A DNA stretch of 64,000 nucleotides from Dolomedes plantarius (GCA_907164885.2 OU015495.1:104703122-104767121), one strand, 5' to 3'; numbered from the stretch's first letter, positions 44,323-56,073 are shown. Notes: a model not told the origin generated them from the letters alone. Numbers and translations are program-made.

Positions 44323-46581
44323 GATATTCGGAACTAAAAACTACTGAAACAATACATTATTTTACTAGTCCTTTTTAAGTTTCTTTTGCACGAAAAGATT
44401 GGGAGGTAGAACTTTTCACTCAGAGACAGATTAAAAAGTATCTTTCCCTTTCGACAGTTTGCCGACAGTCTATGCAAATTGTTTGCTTTGCAGTTCTGTC
44501 TATTTATTTTAATGAAAATACGTGTATCATAAAGCGTCGAAACTTCACCTCCCAACTCGCCAAAAGTTCGAAATTTTTCCCTTTTTAAAATCACATATCC
44601 TGATCACACAACGTTTCACTGACGACTGGTAACTCCACTTCTCCCAATACATTAAAAATTTATGGGTATTGTGCATATTTTACAAGGAGTTTAGCGCATG
44701 GTCCATTGAAATGTTGACACTTTACGAGCACTACACAGAGTTCTATTTACATATTTATGCAAAGAAAAAAAAAGACTGTGCAATTATTAGTGTAATTCTA
44801 TTTTTTTATAAATTTAAAAGTATAATTATAGAAATATGTATTTGGAGGAAGGGGCGCTTTTACCCTCTTTAACCGATGGTATGCAGTTGAAAGTAGAAGT
44901 GGATTGATGAACCGAAAATGGTTCCCAACTGAAACTTATTTCCCAAACATATTTTTACTATTTTAAAAGAGTCGCAAACTGTTCTTCGCTTCAATTCAAT
45001 CGGGATTTAGGGTTATCCCTTCCCTCCCGGGATCCTAAAATACGTAGCAATAAAGTAATTCAATGTTAATTTTCAGTAACCCTCCACCCTAAAATATTTC
45101 AGGTAGTCTCCTCTAACGAAACTACCGCGGGTTATTGACGTAGGATTACTTATCGTTTGCTTGACTCATTTTTTTTTTGTGGTTGACGCATTTTGGTACT
45201 TATCTGTTCAACTGTTTACTGCTACTGGGTTTGGCAAGCTGTAAAAATTATAACTCGCGACGCGGGACAATTTTTTCTCTCCGAAGGACCGTTATTGAGG
45301 AACGTAATCCTACCTTAAAAATCCCTCCCTCATAATTGGGAGAAAGCCGTAGAGAACGACTTTAGTTTTGCCTTTGTTTTGTTTTAAATTATGATCCTAG
45401 TTTATGGAAAATTCCTTTGCGAACTGTGAATCAAAATAAAATATGGGAACAGAGAAATAAACCTTAAAATAAAATTATCACCTTTTCCTTACATTCGTGA
45501 AATAGTTTTGAGTCTGTGTCAACTGTTTAGCATAATTGTTTGCGATTCCGCTAAGCTGAGATCATTTATAGACATTCAAAACTCTAAAAACAGGTCATTT
45601 ACCCTGTTTAAGGGATCTTTAACCTTAGTTTCAAAGAGTTTCGCAGACCACATATTTTTAATATACAAATTTGAATTAGATAATTTCTAGGGGTTGGTGG
45701 GATCATTTTTAATTCTTAAACTTGTAATCGGAAAGGAAGAGAAAACATAAAAGGATTATCTTTTCTACTTCATTTCCCTTGTGGTAGACTAAAATCTGAC
45801 CCACATAAAAGACAATGTCAAATGAGTGCCCGAGGAAGAGAACTGTCAAATGAAAGGGTAATTCATGAGGCTTCAAAGGAATACGATTCAACAGGATATC
45901 CGCCTCACAAAGCAGAGTTCAGTTTAACATTGCTTGGACCACGATAATAGGGATTCAATGATAACAAATCGGGGATCAAAGACAGAGGGTTATATTTCGT
46001 TTCACTTATGAATATATGAACTGTTTGAACTGAAAGGAAAATTATATGTTGAACCGAGAACGTTCTTCAAATATTACTTACAGGGGTATGATTTTTACAC
46101 TGATGATGAAAGTTAATAGAAATATATCTGACAAGGACATTGTGTAACAGAATAATCTGATGGAGTTTGAGGTAGTAAGATGAAAATTAAATTAATTGAA
46201 ATTTATTGATGTTTTAAAGAAAGAAAAACACACACACACACAAAATACTTACAAATACGACTAATTATAAATTGTAAATCGAATGTTGGTATGATTTCGA
46301 TATTAAGTGCATGGATAAAATGAAAATATAATAAACTTAAATATTTTGTGGGATTTTGAGAATTTTGTCTAAAATCCCACAGTTTTAAAACGTATAAATA
46401 ATCGACATTTAGATTTATACGCAAATAAGTTGTCTGCATAGCTTGCATTTACACACGAACAATCTGCCTTGAAAAATGAAAGCATTTTATAATAAGTTAT
46501 TCATTTCAAATCTAAAAACTGTTAAACAGGAATTTAGAGTCTTGCTATGTGTTTTTAGTCACATTCAAACGTGAAACTTCT
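44323..46581. other. Unassigned sequence
   Basis: Several open frames of 60-86 codons without recognisable content. A CA-rich short run is at 46229-46243. No element ends found. Confidence 0.55.
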
Positions 46582-46589
46582 CTCTAAAT

Positions 46590-46917
46590 CAAGGATGGGC
46601 ATTAAGTCGATTGCGATCGACAGGTGGACCACCAAGACACTTTGGGGTGACCGCCTTTACTAAGACCTAAGACGCGCATACTAAAAGAAACATATTTATG
46701 GAACACCGACGCGATTTGCTTTGAACGCGGTTTTAAAAGAATAAGTTTTTTTCTTGTAGTTATGTAAGTAAGTACATAATCCGTATTTATTATTAAGTTA
46801 TAATAAATATTGTAGACCGTTTTTTTATAGCTCACCACACCTACGTCACTGGGTGGACCGCAACACCTTGAAAAAATTAGAGGTAGCCCGTACCCTGGAA
46901 AAGTCTGCCCACCCCTG
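46590..46917. mobile_element. hAT-type MITE, family F
   Basis: Left CAAGGATGGGCATTAAG and right GTCTGCCCACCCCTG are inverted with mismatches. The perfect 8-bp duplication CTCTAAAT flanks it (46582-46589, 46918-46925). No coding in 328 bp. Confidence 0.9.
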
Positions 46918-46925
46918 CTCTAAAT

Positions 46926-47641
46926 GAATGCTCCTCCCCATCCTTTATAAAATAGTCTACAGCAATAGACAGGTTCCATCTTCGTTTGAACCTGTCTCGA
47001 ACGAAGGAGATTTACCTCTGACCTAAATAAAAGACTAGCAATAAAATTGTGGAGCTACCTGCATCATAAACCAAAAGCCCCCAGCGGGCACAAAGTAACT
47101 TCTCATGACAGGAGTAGAACAGGATATGTTGTAGGATTTAAACACGAAACACCCGGGTTGATTTCAACCGTGGCTGAAGTTCCGCTCGGTTTGTTCGGGG
47201 CGTTTATGCTATGATGTGGTTTGTAACCGACCAATGTTATGAAGCAAAAAACGGGATTAATCACTTTCGGAGGACTTCGGCATTCTTGTAAACTTTCGAA
47301 CGCGGTTTTTCTGTGAGAGTAGATAAACCGAGGTCATGCGACACACACTCACACGCAACAACAAAAAAGTCTTCATCTTTACCGAAGCCATCACAGTGTC
47401 TCGCTTTTTTCAAAAAGTACTTGAAGTACTAATAATATGAAGGAAGAGAACATTTTTGGATTTTTGACACACAATTTAACGACAGGAAAAATAGATTAAG
47501 ATGTAAGAGGAATCACGAAATATCGAGAGAAATCAAATTTTAGCCATCCAATTCAGTAATAATGATTAAACTCGTTGCTTCAAAGTCCTTTATGTACTGT
47601 CACTGAAATGGGAGTTACTCAAGTTTTTGTATTTAGTGGAT
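46926..47641. other. Unassigned sequence
   Basis: Contains a short hairpin (ACAGGTTC ... GAACCTGT, 46968-46994). No gene seen. Confidence 0.5.
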
Positions 47642-47645
47642 TTAA

Positions 47646-48365
47646 GGGGACAGTGGACTTTCAAAATTGTGAAATTCGTCCAAAAATTCGATTTTTTTAT
47701 TTTATTGAATTGTGAAACCACGGACGACTAGGAATGTATTGCAAAAGAATTTTTAATTTCTGTGATTACTTTCCTAGTTATAGGCGTTTGTATTTAATTT
47801 AGATATTATGTGGTTACTAATAGCAATAACTGTAAATGTGTTTTTCTCAAAATAAAAATTTTGATAAAAATTTTGTCATACGAATATTCAAACTTTTCCA
47901 GTCGCATTTCTAATTATTTGAAATTTAAGTTTTACATACTTAAATGTATATCAAATAAATCTTATTGAAAAAAATTATGCTTCGTAGCTCAGAATTTCTA
48001 AATTTTGTACTTGAAAAGATGATTTATAGGTATTTTGCGTAATAAAAAGGGGTGTTTTCACTATAATTATTTTTTTCTCTTTAAATTTTTAACGAATGCT
48101 TAAAATAAGCAATAAGTTTCATTGTTAGTTCTATAAGGTATCCTGTAAATAAAAATTACCATATTATATGCAAAAGAAATGCGCATGGAACATTTTTAAT
48201 TAGGCCAATTTTTTTATATAATTAATAATTCATAATTCATAAATTATTAATATTTCATCTTTAAATTTTAATCACTTTACATATCTATGGTACTAATCAC
48301 ATATTCAAATTTCAAGCAAATCCATTCAAAACAAAAAAAGTTAGGTTTGAAGGTCCACTGTCCCC
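47646..48365 (+). mobile_element. TTAA-flanked MITE, family M1 (copy 1)
   Basis: Inverted ends GGGGACAGTGGACTTTCAAA / TTTGAAGGTCCACTGTCCCC sit between TTAA sequences (47642-47645, 48366-48369). It is 720 bp, AT-rich and without coding. A second copy in reverse orientation is at 57635-58353. TTAA targets are typical of piggyBac elements, but the termini are not the usual CCC-start piggyBac form, so the superfamily is open. Confidence 0.85.
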
Positions 48366-48426
48366 TTAACGAAATTTTAATAACGAGTTAATAACGATTT
48401 GATATTTTATTTTACTGTTTTATTAA

Positions 48427-49134
48427 GGGGATGGTGGACATTAGAAAGCAATTTTTGAAATTTTTACCTCAGAGATATGAAATTTTGCATGTATATTCAT
48501 TAAAGTATAACGATATCAAACACCTTATAAAAATTTAAAAATGTTAAAATTTTTTATGTTTTAAAAATTGAAATTTTTATTATATTTTTTAAAAATGTTC
48601 CTTTCGACCTAATTTTTAACTCCCCCCCTTAATTTTTGCATTTATATTACTTATAAATACATTTTGAACAGAGTTATGTATTATTTTGTGCTTTAGTTGA
48701 GTAGTTAATTTTTAGTAAATATTTTTATGCTAGTACTCTGAATTTTCGTGAAATTTTTGTACTTTTCTACACTTAAGTTAAACTTTGATAATCTGAATGA
48801 TGTCGAAACCTGAAATGGATACATAACTTTATTTTAATGTATGAGTGGAGTCTTTATTTTAAATTTTATAAAATTTCGTCAAAAATTAAGGAACTTTTGA
48901 AAGACTCGCAAATCTGGAAATGACTCATTTTGATAAAAAGCCATTTAAAAGATATTTTTTTCACCTACCTTTAATATTTACTTTTCTAAAGCCACCAAGT
49001 TTTCATTTTACTTTTCACTACACATTTTAAATGCATTTTATTCTAATATTTACATATTTTTAAAATATTAATACAATCCCCAGAAAATTCCAAATTTTGT
49101 TCGATTTTTGGTAATTTGAAAGTTTACCATCCCC
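48427..49134 (+). mobile_element. TTAA-flanked MITE, family M2
   Basis: Ends GGGGATGGTGGAC and TTTACCATCCCC lie between TTAA sequences (48423-48426, 49135-49138). It has the same length class (708 bp) and terminus design as M1 but a different interior. It lies only 57 bp after the M1 copy. Confidence 0.82.
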
Positions 49135-49138
49135 TTAA

Positions 49139-49651
49139 TAAAAAAAGCCCTATTAAGGTTTGTTACGACGCCACGCCATACTTATATTTCCATCTTATCA
49201 TCAATGGGTTTTGGGAAGTACAGGTTTCCTGGAGAGAAAATTATTTATAATAAGCTGCTTTACATCGATATCATATAGCCCGAGCAACGTGACTCGTGTT
49301 CTGCAGTAAACAGCCTTATCTAAAAGACCCATTCACAAATCACGATTTACGACTTGTGTACGTATCTTTAAACCCTCTAGCTTTATGTGTGTCATTCTCC
49401 GCATCAGACACCCGTTTCTCAACCTGAGTTCGAGAAATCCGAAAAAAACAAGTGACGGAGCCACGATACTTTTCGAATTACGTAATAAAACTTACATAAA
49501 TTTTGATTACGCTTGCAACCTTTAGCATTTAAATGAATTTGTCGAACATTTAGTCGGGCTTTTTTCTGAAATTTCAGGGCAAACATAACTGAATATGAAT
49601 GAAAGAATGAATATCTTGTTTCAAAGTAAATATTCGATGGTTGGAAGTAAT
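49139..49651. other. Unassigned sequence
   Basis: No element or gene recognised. Confidence 0.5.
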
Positions 49652-49660
49652 AGAAATTAT

Positions 49661-49993
49661 GTGGTCTTGAGGTAGCCTTGTGTACAGCGTGGTGCTCGGA
49701 TCGATTCCCGACAAACACCATCCAGTACCTCCGTGTATAGACCGGATTTGGGCACGTTAAATCCGCAGACCGGAAAGTCAGTCTATGAGGTCAGAGAGGG
49801 TGGGACAAGGTACGATCCCTCCAGATGTCGTCCCTGAGGGTGTTCTGTCAAAGTTGAGATGTCAACTGGCTAAATCGGATTCTGACCTTTGTGGTGCCAT
49901 TATACACCGGAGCGGCACCACTTAGCCAACCAGCCTATGTGAACCTGGTCTGGAATTACTTCCGGCCAGGGGGTATTAGAAACACAAAACAAC
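49661..49993 (+). mobile_element. tRNA-derived SINE, family B
   Basis: The B-box-like GGATCGATTCCC follows an upstream A-box-like segment (GTAGCCTTGTGTACAGCGTGG). The last ~130 bp (from about GTCAACTGGCTAAATCGGA) match the tail of SINE family A. They include TGGTGCCATTATACACC/GGAGC, CCTGGT and CCAGGGGGTATTAGAAACAC. The flanks AGAAATTAT and AGAAATTGT (49652-49660, 49994-50002) are a near-perfect target duplication. Confidence 0.82.
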
Positions 49994-50152
49994 AGAAATT
50001 GTAAACTGTAAGAGCACAACATGGAAGAAGTTGTTCTTTATATAGTGTCGTTCTGGTAACAGGAAAACGCATGGGAAAGAGAGATTCGACTTTATCTGAA
50101 AGACGTGGATACTGGGTACCCAGTGCCTTCTGAATAGCTCTTCATCTAGTTA

Positions 50153-50665
50153 TAGATGGTTAGCACAATTGAATAACCAGATTTTAAATATTTATATTTT
50201 CGAAACTGTTACGGATATTGCAATAAGTGATACACGAAATTAAAGAAAACTATACCAAGTTTTATTTTCACTTACAAATGTTCGAAGTGTGGACCTTTTG
50301 TTACACGACAAACATCTAATCTGTAATCAAGTTCGTTCCACACATTTTGTAGTGTCACACTTGTCAATGGTGCCTAATGCTGCAAAAATGCGTTCTTTAA
50401 GTTCTTGCAGTGTTTTCGGCATCTGTGGTGCATAAACAGTGTCTTTGACGTAACCCCATAAAAAGAAATCACATCGCGTTTGGTCCGGGGATCTTGGTGG
50501 CCATGTGATTAAGGGTAAATCACTGTCACCCGCACACCACCTACATCGAGCGTGAGGGATCTTGGTATATATTTCTTTAATTCCGTGTATCCCTTATTGT
50601 AATATGTGTAATAGTTTCGAAAATATAAATTTTTAAAATCCGGTCATTCATTTGTGCTAACCCTG
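50153..50665 (-). mobile_element. Mariner-like relic with ~100-bp inverted termini
   Basis: The first ~105 bp and the last ~105 bp are inverted copies. Both contain GGTTAGCACAA, TTTATATTTTCGAAACT and GATACACGAAATTAAAGAAA-type sequence. TA borders both ends. The remaining ~300 bp between them encode a transposase fragment. Long terminal repeats on such a short element suggest a deletion derivative. Confidence 0.82.
50290..50530 (-). pseudogene. Tc1/mariner-like transposase, C-terminal fragment
   Basis: The minus-strand frame reads WPPRSPDQTRCDFFLWGYVK, then LQELKERIFAAL. In another frame LDYRLDVCRVTKGPHFEHL follows. The SPD...DFFLWG segment holds the last catalytic Asp of a transposase group common in arthropods. 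It is related to the fragment at 27990-28182. At least one frameshift is present and the N-terminal two thirds are missing. Confidence 0.8.
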
Positions 50666-50667
50666 TA

Positions 50668-51752
50668 TAAGTATGTAAGCGTATGTGGGTATATGTTTTC
50701 ATGAAGCAAAATTATGTAAAAGGTAATTTTAACCCTAAACGTACAAAATTCCCTATAAAATCACAATTAATGTCTTTAGTGTAGAATCTATCGGATTGCA
50801 AAAGCGAAAGAAAAAGCAAAAAAAAAAAAAAAAAAAAGCAAAAAAAAAAAGCAAAGAAAAAAGAAAGAAAAAGAAGCGTATGAAAAACAAATAACACATG
50901 CAATTAGACACATGTAGATTAGACACATGTAATATTCTGAAAATTGTTCGTACAGTGGTTATTTATTAATCATTTATACGAGCTGCCATCATAATGATTC
51001 TTTTAGACCTACTCAATGAATAAAAAGTTAAGTTTTGATTTTTTGCCTTGTTAAATATTTTTTTTATAATATTCATAACAAAAATGCTTATTTTCGTTTA
51101 TAATTAATATTTTATCTAATACCACAAAAAAGTTCTCGAAAATTCTCAGGAGATTTGAGATTTCTGCTTACTTTGCTTCCGTAATCCGAAGCATTTTTTT
51201 TGCGCGTATCAAACCATTTTCCCTAAATTTGAATTTTCATTTAATTCAGAAATTATTTTTAAGCTAGTATGTTGTGATCTACTTGTTTTCTACAGGCAAG
51301 ATATGTTTAATATTATATATATATGGGTAATTAAGATTATATTTAAAACTGGGATCTTGATTTTTCGTTTTGCGGGTTATTTGTGTCTGTTTATATATAT
51401 AAAAAAAATTTAAATATGAAATTTTCGAAAGATTCTCAACACGGTTTGAATCGGGTCGGAAGTAACGGAGAATGACAGATTTTTCACTAGAAAAAAAATC
51501 TGAAAATTACAAATTTGCATTATTTATATTATCAATGAACCCTTTTTAATTAACAATATGTATCGAATTTTATACCTTAGCATAGTAAATGTTTCGCGGA
51601 TAAAAAGTTGTTTATTAATTATCCGTGTTTTTCGCTTTTATGAGCACACCATTGTGTTCAATTCCGTGAATAAACAAGAGTGCAAAGTAATTTTTGCTGA
51701 GTTTAGTGAACTTTCAGATCGGTAATTTTTAGAAGCTTAATAATATATAATA
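50668..51752. other. Unassigned sequence
   Basis: A long impure poly-A tract with GC interruptions is at 50810-50876. Nothing else recognised. Confidence 0.5.
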
Positions 51753-51922
51753 GGATGATGGCAGGGTCTCTAGGATAATGGTAGGGTACCAGAGTCTGTG
51801 AGTTCAATCCCCACCCTTGGCATGGGCGTTTGTTACCGTTCGGAATCGGCTTTAAGCAGTAGGCCCCGGTTTAATTAGTCCTAGTGTAGCAAAAATTGAT
51901 CATAGCGCACCAAACCAAACCT
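51753..51922 (+). mobile_element. tRNA-derived SINE, family C (copy 1)
   Basis: The head contains GTGAGTTCAATCCCCAC (B-box-like), followed by CTTGGCATGGGCGTTTGT, a ~90-bp body and the tail CACCAAACCAAACC. It is homologous to the minus-strand copy at 58693-58840. The P1 pogo MITE begins only a few bases after it. Confidence 0.82.
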
Positions 51923-51927
51923 AATTA

Positions 51928-52518
51928 TCGTAAAATCTGGAGTATAATACGCACTTTTTTTTCACATTTTAGTCCGCAAAAATGAGGGTGCGTATTATAC
52001 TTGAGTACAAAAAAAGTAGTTTTAAACATTGGATAAACGAACGTACAGCAGCTGTAAGACATTGTCACAACACGGGTGCGTGCGCATCTGCACTGCTTGA
52101 TTCATCCACCTGTTTAATAAGCAGGTATTCCTTTTAAACAAACGGAACTCACAGTTCGTACCGTCAAGTGAGTATGATGATGGCGATATATATTACGACG
52201 ACAACAATAATTGTGACATGGACGCAACAACAATAGATGAGCTGTATTCTAGTGAAAGTGATTAAGACTGATGATTTGACAGTATTGTTTGTTTTGAATT
52301 AACAATTTAAGTTTTTTTTTCTACCAAATTTGACGATTTCGTTTCTTTTTATTACAAATTTTATTTATTTTAATAAATATTTGTGAAATTTTTAAATAAA
52401 ATATTGAAAAGTTATGGGAGCGTATTATAGTTGAATTTTAATTTTTTCCGAAAATTTCGTGCAAAATCAAACATGCGTATTATACTCGGGTGCGTATTAT
52501 AGTCGAGAATTTACGGTA
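51928..52518 (+). mobile_element. Pogo-like MITE, family P1 (longest copy)
   Basis: Ends TATCGTAAAATCTGGAGTAT and GTCGAGAATTTACGGTA. Compared with 1921-2327 it keeps about 180 bp more of interior, including a coding tail at 52136-52264. It is directly adjacent to SINE C on the left and the Tigger element at 52527 on the right. Confidence 0.85.
52136..52264 (+). pseudogene. Transposase C-terminal tail in P1
   Basis: One frame reads KRNSQFVPSSEYDDGDIYYD, then DNNNCDMDATTIDELYSSES, Asp and a TAA stop. This very acidic tail is like those ending pogo/Tigger transposases. The same DELYSSESD-stop end is visible, decayed, in the other two P1 copies. It supports P1 being derived from an autonomous pogo-type parent not present here. 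Confidence 0.6.
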
Positions 52519-52526
52519 TCTATACA

Positions 52527-53568
52527 CAGTGGAATCTCGATCTATCGTTTTCGAAGGGACCGACTGAACTAAACGATGGATGCGGGAACATACATAAAAG
52601 TATTAACATACCTTAAAGTTTGATATCCTTAAAATATATTTACTCACATACATAAATGCATACATACCTGTAGTGTAATTGAAGATAAAATTACAAAGAT
52701 GTACTGAAATTCAAGATAAAAATAATAAAAAAATAAACGTAGATACACAGAAATTTTGATTCAAATAAAAGTCTTTAATTTTCGTTTGCTTTTTTAGCGG
52801 TTTTCTCTCCACAAGTAAACAATATTTTTTCTGTGTTGCAAATTGAATTCTTTTCGATATCGGTTATTGTGTGAGAGTATAAAGAAGCGGCAGCCGTGAT
52901 TAGTTTGTAACTAGAACCATTGAACTGGATGAGGTCCGACATAAGGCCACGAGGAAGTTCTGTCTTTCGGGTGAATCCCTCATCGGCCAGTGTAGACTGC
53001 AACAATCAGAAACTTCTCACACCCTAGAAGAAAAACACCAGGACGCCTCCATCCCAAGGCCAACAGAAAAGCCACAGGGTAGCAGGGACCGCTCAGGTCG
53101 GCTAACTATGAGCCATTGCTGATAAGAACAGAAATGTTGAATAGTCAGAGAATTTGCTATGAGTTGCCGAAAATGGGATACTCCAGGGTCTAAAGAATTA
53201 AAGAACACCAACGACGAACAAATAATGGGAGTGGCACGATAACACGGAACCAGGCTAAACAGGCGAGAACAAAAATACGAGAACGAGCATCTGAAATGTT
53301 CTGCTCATTGTTTAATTACAGCGTCATTCTAGCTCAATCCAGACATTTATATTTCAGGTTCAGTTATGATGAAAAAACGATCGATCCGATAAATTAATAC
53401 ATAAGCTGCGATATTCTGAACGAATATTGCGGGAAAACGATGGATCGAGGAACGATCCATGCGATCTGTTTTTGTTTGTTTTCTAGGGAATTTATTCGGG
53501 ACTGGGTGAAATAAACGATACATACGGGAAAACGACCCTTCGGGGAACGATCGATCGAGATTTCACTG
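52527..53568. mobile_element. Pogo/Tigger-like element, family T4
   Basis: Ends CAGTGGAATCTCGATCTATC and GATCGATCGAGATTTCACTG, with TA at 53569-53570. It is 1042 bp. The interior 52775-53211 is GC-richer and has minus-strand frames (for example LADEGFTRKTELPRGLMSDL) that I do not recognise. They may be transposase remnants or captured host sequence. Confidence 0.8.
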
Positions 53569-53570
53569 TA

Positions 53571-54356
53571 TATAAAACAGTTCCGTGACTGACTGACTGA
53601 CTGACAGATAACGCACAGACCAAACCGCTGCACCTAAAGGGCTGAAATGTTGCATGGTGATTCATCTTATAGCGTAGGGGTGCACTAAGAAAGATTTTTG
53701 AAAAATTCTTCTTAGATTTTTTTAAAATTAAATTTTTAAGCTGGTTTTGTAACATTCTTTAGAGTTTGCATTTAAAATGATAATCTGAGGGTTATAAAAT
53801 TTATATTACGAGAAACATCTTAAACATTCTTTTAAAATGAAATCTTTTTCGAATCTTTACCTCCATTTTCTGATTTTTGGTGACATTTTAAAGATTAATT
53901 TATAGAATTTAATTTACTAAATGCTTATCACGTGGTTTCTGTTCTTTTTGTGGTGCTTTAAATTCATTTTGCATCACGTGCATAACAACGAAATAAGTTG
54001 ACAAAAAATATTAAAATACGGTAAAAGATAAAATTTAACCACTAGACTAATCGTGATGGAAGTTTTTTAAGAATTTAATCCAAATTAGTATGTTTTATGG
54101 ATATTGAACATCCAAATTAATTGCATATATTGACCGTTGTATTTAATTTGAATATTTTCTTCTACATGATTTTGTCTATAAAAATATCCGTTACGGTTTT
54201 TTTATAAATTTATTTATTTATTTATTTATTTTTTGCATTAATTGCATATATTGACCGTTGTATTTATTATAAATATTTTTTTGCCATTAATTGCATACAC
54301 TGACCGTTGTATTTAATTCGAATGTACTCCATAGCGAAGCACGGTTATTCAGCTAG
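53571..54356 (+). mobile_element. Helitron-like element, family 2 (copy 2)
   Basis: It starts in TATATAAAACAGTTCC and ends CCATAGCGAAGCACGG (a stem-capable sequence), then TTATTCAGCTAG followed by T. This is the CTAG/T and hairpin arrangement of Helitrons. Three copies of TTGCATATATTGACCGTTGT-like sub-repeats lie near its 3' end (about 54118, 54239 and 54290). It aligns with 14543-15303 in opposite orientation and with the fragment at 40356. Confidence 0.62.
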
Positions 54357-55235
54357 TACATAATAAAATTTTTCAAAGTCATTTTTCTCTTTTGTACGAA
54401 TAATAACGGGTATTGCAAAGGATATGAAAAATTATACAGACAAGTAACTTTAGAATGGTGGATTTCTAGTTCTTATATAACTCATAACAATACTCAAGTT
54501 AAATTAGAAATTTAATCAGAGGCCAGTGGTAAAATTTAACCAGTTTTAAAAATTTAGAAAATAAAGTTTTGAATTCAGGAGGAAACTAATAAAAAATAAA
54601 TAACACATTTTATCAGGAGCACTTGAAATAAAATTCAAGTTATCTGATACTTACCGAAGAGAACACGAAAAATAGGTTTCAAAGAGTGTTTCCTCCTAAA
54701 GATATAACTTGTAATATTTATTCCTCTTAAAAGCAAGGTCTACACGAACATTAAAAAAATTGAAGACTGAAAAGTTTACGACTCCAGATTATCATAAAAG
54801 TGCATGCAAAGCTTTTAAAATAAACCCCAGCTAGTTTCAAATGCGCATTTGCTTCCGTGTAATAGAAGTTGAAAAAAAATCGGGGGAAGAATAAATGTGC
54901 GTCGTAGCTAACGTTTTTTTTTGGTCGCTTAGAAAAGAATTTAAAAAGGATTTTAAACTTTCAGATTTGTTTGTGAAAAATTGCAATACCAAACTTTTCA
55001 TTTCCTTTTACCACACTAACTATCGATGCCTAGGTATGAATTTTAGTTCGCGAGTTTTATATGTATTTAGCTAAAACACATGGTAATATTTAAATGATCC
55101 ACGCTCATCTGATGTAACTATGAGCGAGGATCATTGACATATTTAAAGAAGTCTTAGCTAATCTGAGACCTAAACCATATCTGAAGCTCAAAATTATTTT
55201 TTTTTCAACTTGGTGGCGAAGGGGACAGTATGCTT
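54357..55235. other. Unassigned sequence
   Basis: AT-rich, nothing recognised. Confidence 0.55.
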
Positions 55236-55405
55236 TGCAAGGCGAAGTTCTCAGCATTGTGTTATGCCATCTCTTTATTAGAATATTCCTCAGGAGGTAC
55301 ATCGTATTTATATTACATGCTATGAAAACTAGGGAAATCTCACAGCAGGTGAGATTAGGAGAGTCGCATAGCGTTCCAATTAGTTTGTACTGGTTTGTTG
55401 TTATG
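55236..55405. repeat. Direct repeat flanking a LINE fragment (copy 1)
   Basis: About 165 bp, including GCCATCTCTTTATTAGAATA and TCTCACAGCAGGTGAGA, recur at 55907-56073 in the same orientation with few differences. This copy directly follows the 3' end of the LINE reading frame, so it may be the LINE's 3' untranslated region. Confidence 0.85.
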
Positions 55406-55862
55406 TATCAACATCTTCTTCATAAGCACAGCAGCCCCCCTACAGGCCCTGGCTGTCTCAACCTCGAGCTCCCTCCAGCGTCTTCTATCTGCGACGACTC
55501 CTTTCCAATTTTTACCTTCCAAAGTCGAAGTCTTTTTGAACGTCATTTAACCATCTAGTCGGGGGTCTACCTCTAGCTCGGGATCCCTCAGGTTTTTTAA
55601 ATATCAAGATCTTAGAGGGATTATCTTCCGAGCTTCTCCAAACATGGCCAAGCCATCTTAATCTATTACTACGGATAACTAGTGTTATTTGTGATTGCTT
55701 ATAAAGTCTATACAGTTTAAAATTCTATCTGGTTCTCCCCCCCCCCCCCCCCCCCTGCACTGGGCCAAAGATAACCCTGAAGATTTTTCTCTCAAACATG
55801 TCCAGTGAGCGCTGCGTGTCTATGCTCAAGGACCATGTTTCACTTGGGTAAAGTAAGACAGG
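55400..55862 (-). pseudogene. Non-LTR retrotransposon ORF2 C-terminus
   Basis: Minus-strand frames read SLSIDTQRSLDMFERKIFRV and FGPVQ. After a poly-G interruption come RLRWLGHVWRSSEDNPSKIL and EGSRARGRPPTRWLNDVQKD, then, shifted, RRRWRELEVETARACRG. The FERKxxRxIFGP ... RLRWxGHVxR ... RGRPxxRW order is the usual C-terminal region after the reverse transcriptase of many invertebrate LINEs. The N-terminal endonuclease and polymerase are missing. A poly-C run (plus strand, 55737-55756) interrupts the frame. Confidence 0.85.
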
Positions 55863-55906
55863 TAGTATTAGTGTTTTATAAATTCTTAATTTAGTTTTGC
55901 TAAGGA

Positions 55907-56073
55907 AGACGAAGTTCTCAGAGTTGTGTTATGCCATCTCTTTATTAGAATATTCCTCAGGAGGTACATGGTATTTATATTACATGCTATGAAAACCAGG
56001 GAAATCTCACAGCAGGTGAGACTAGGAAAGCCGCATACCGTTCAAATTAGTTTGTACTAGTTTGTTATTTTGT
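55907..56073. repeat. Direct repeat flanking a LINE fragment (copy 2)
   Basis: Counterpart of 55236-55405. It lies on the other side of the LINE fragment, as if it were the 3' end of a second, otherwise lost LINE copy or the product of a duplication. Confidence 0.85.

Noticed and set aside
52775..53005. Host gene exon
   Set aside because: Enclosed by Tigger termini; the frame may be transposon-derived and no splice pair is clear.
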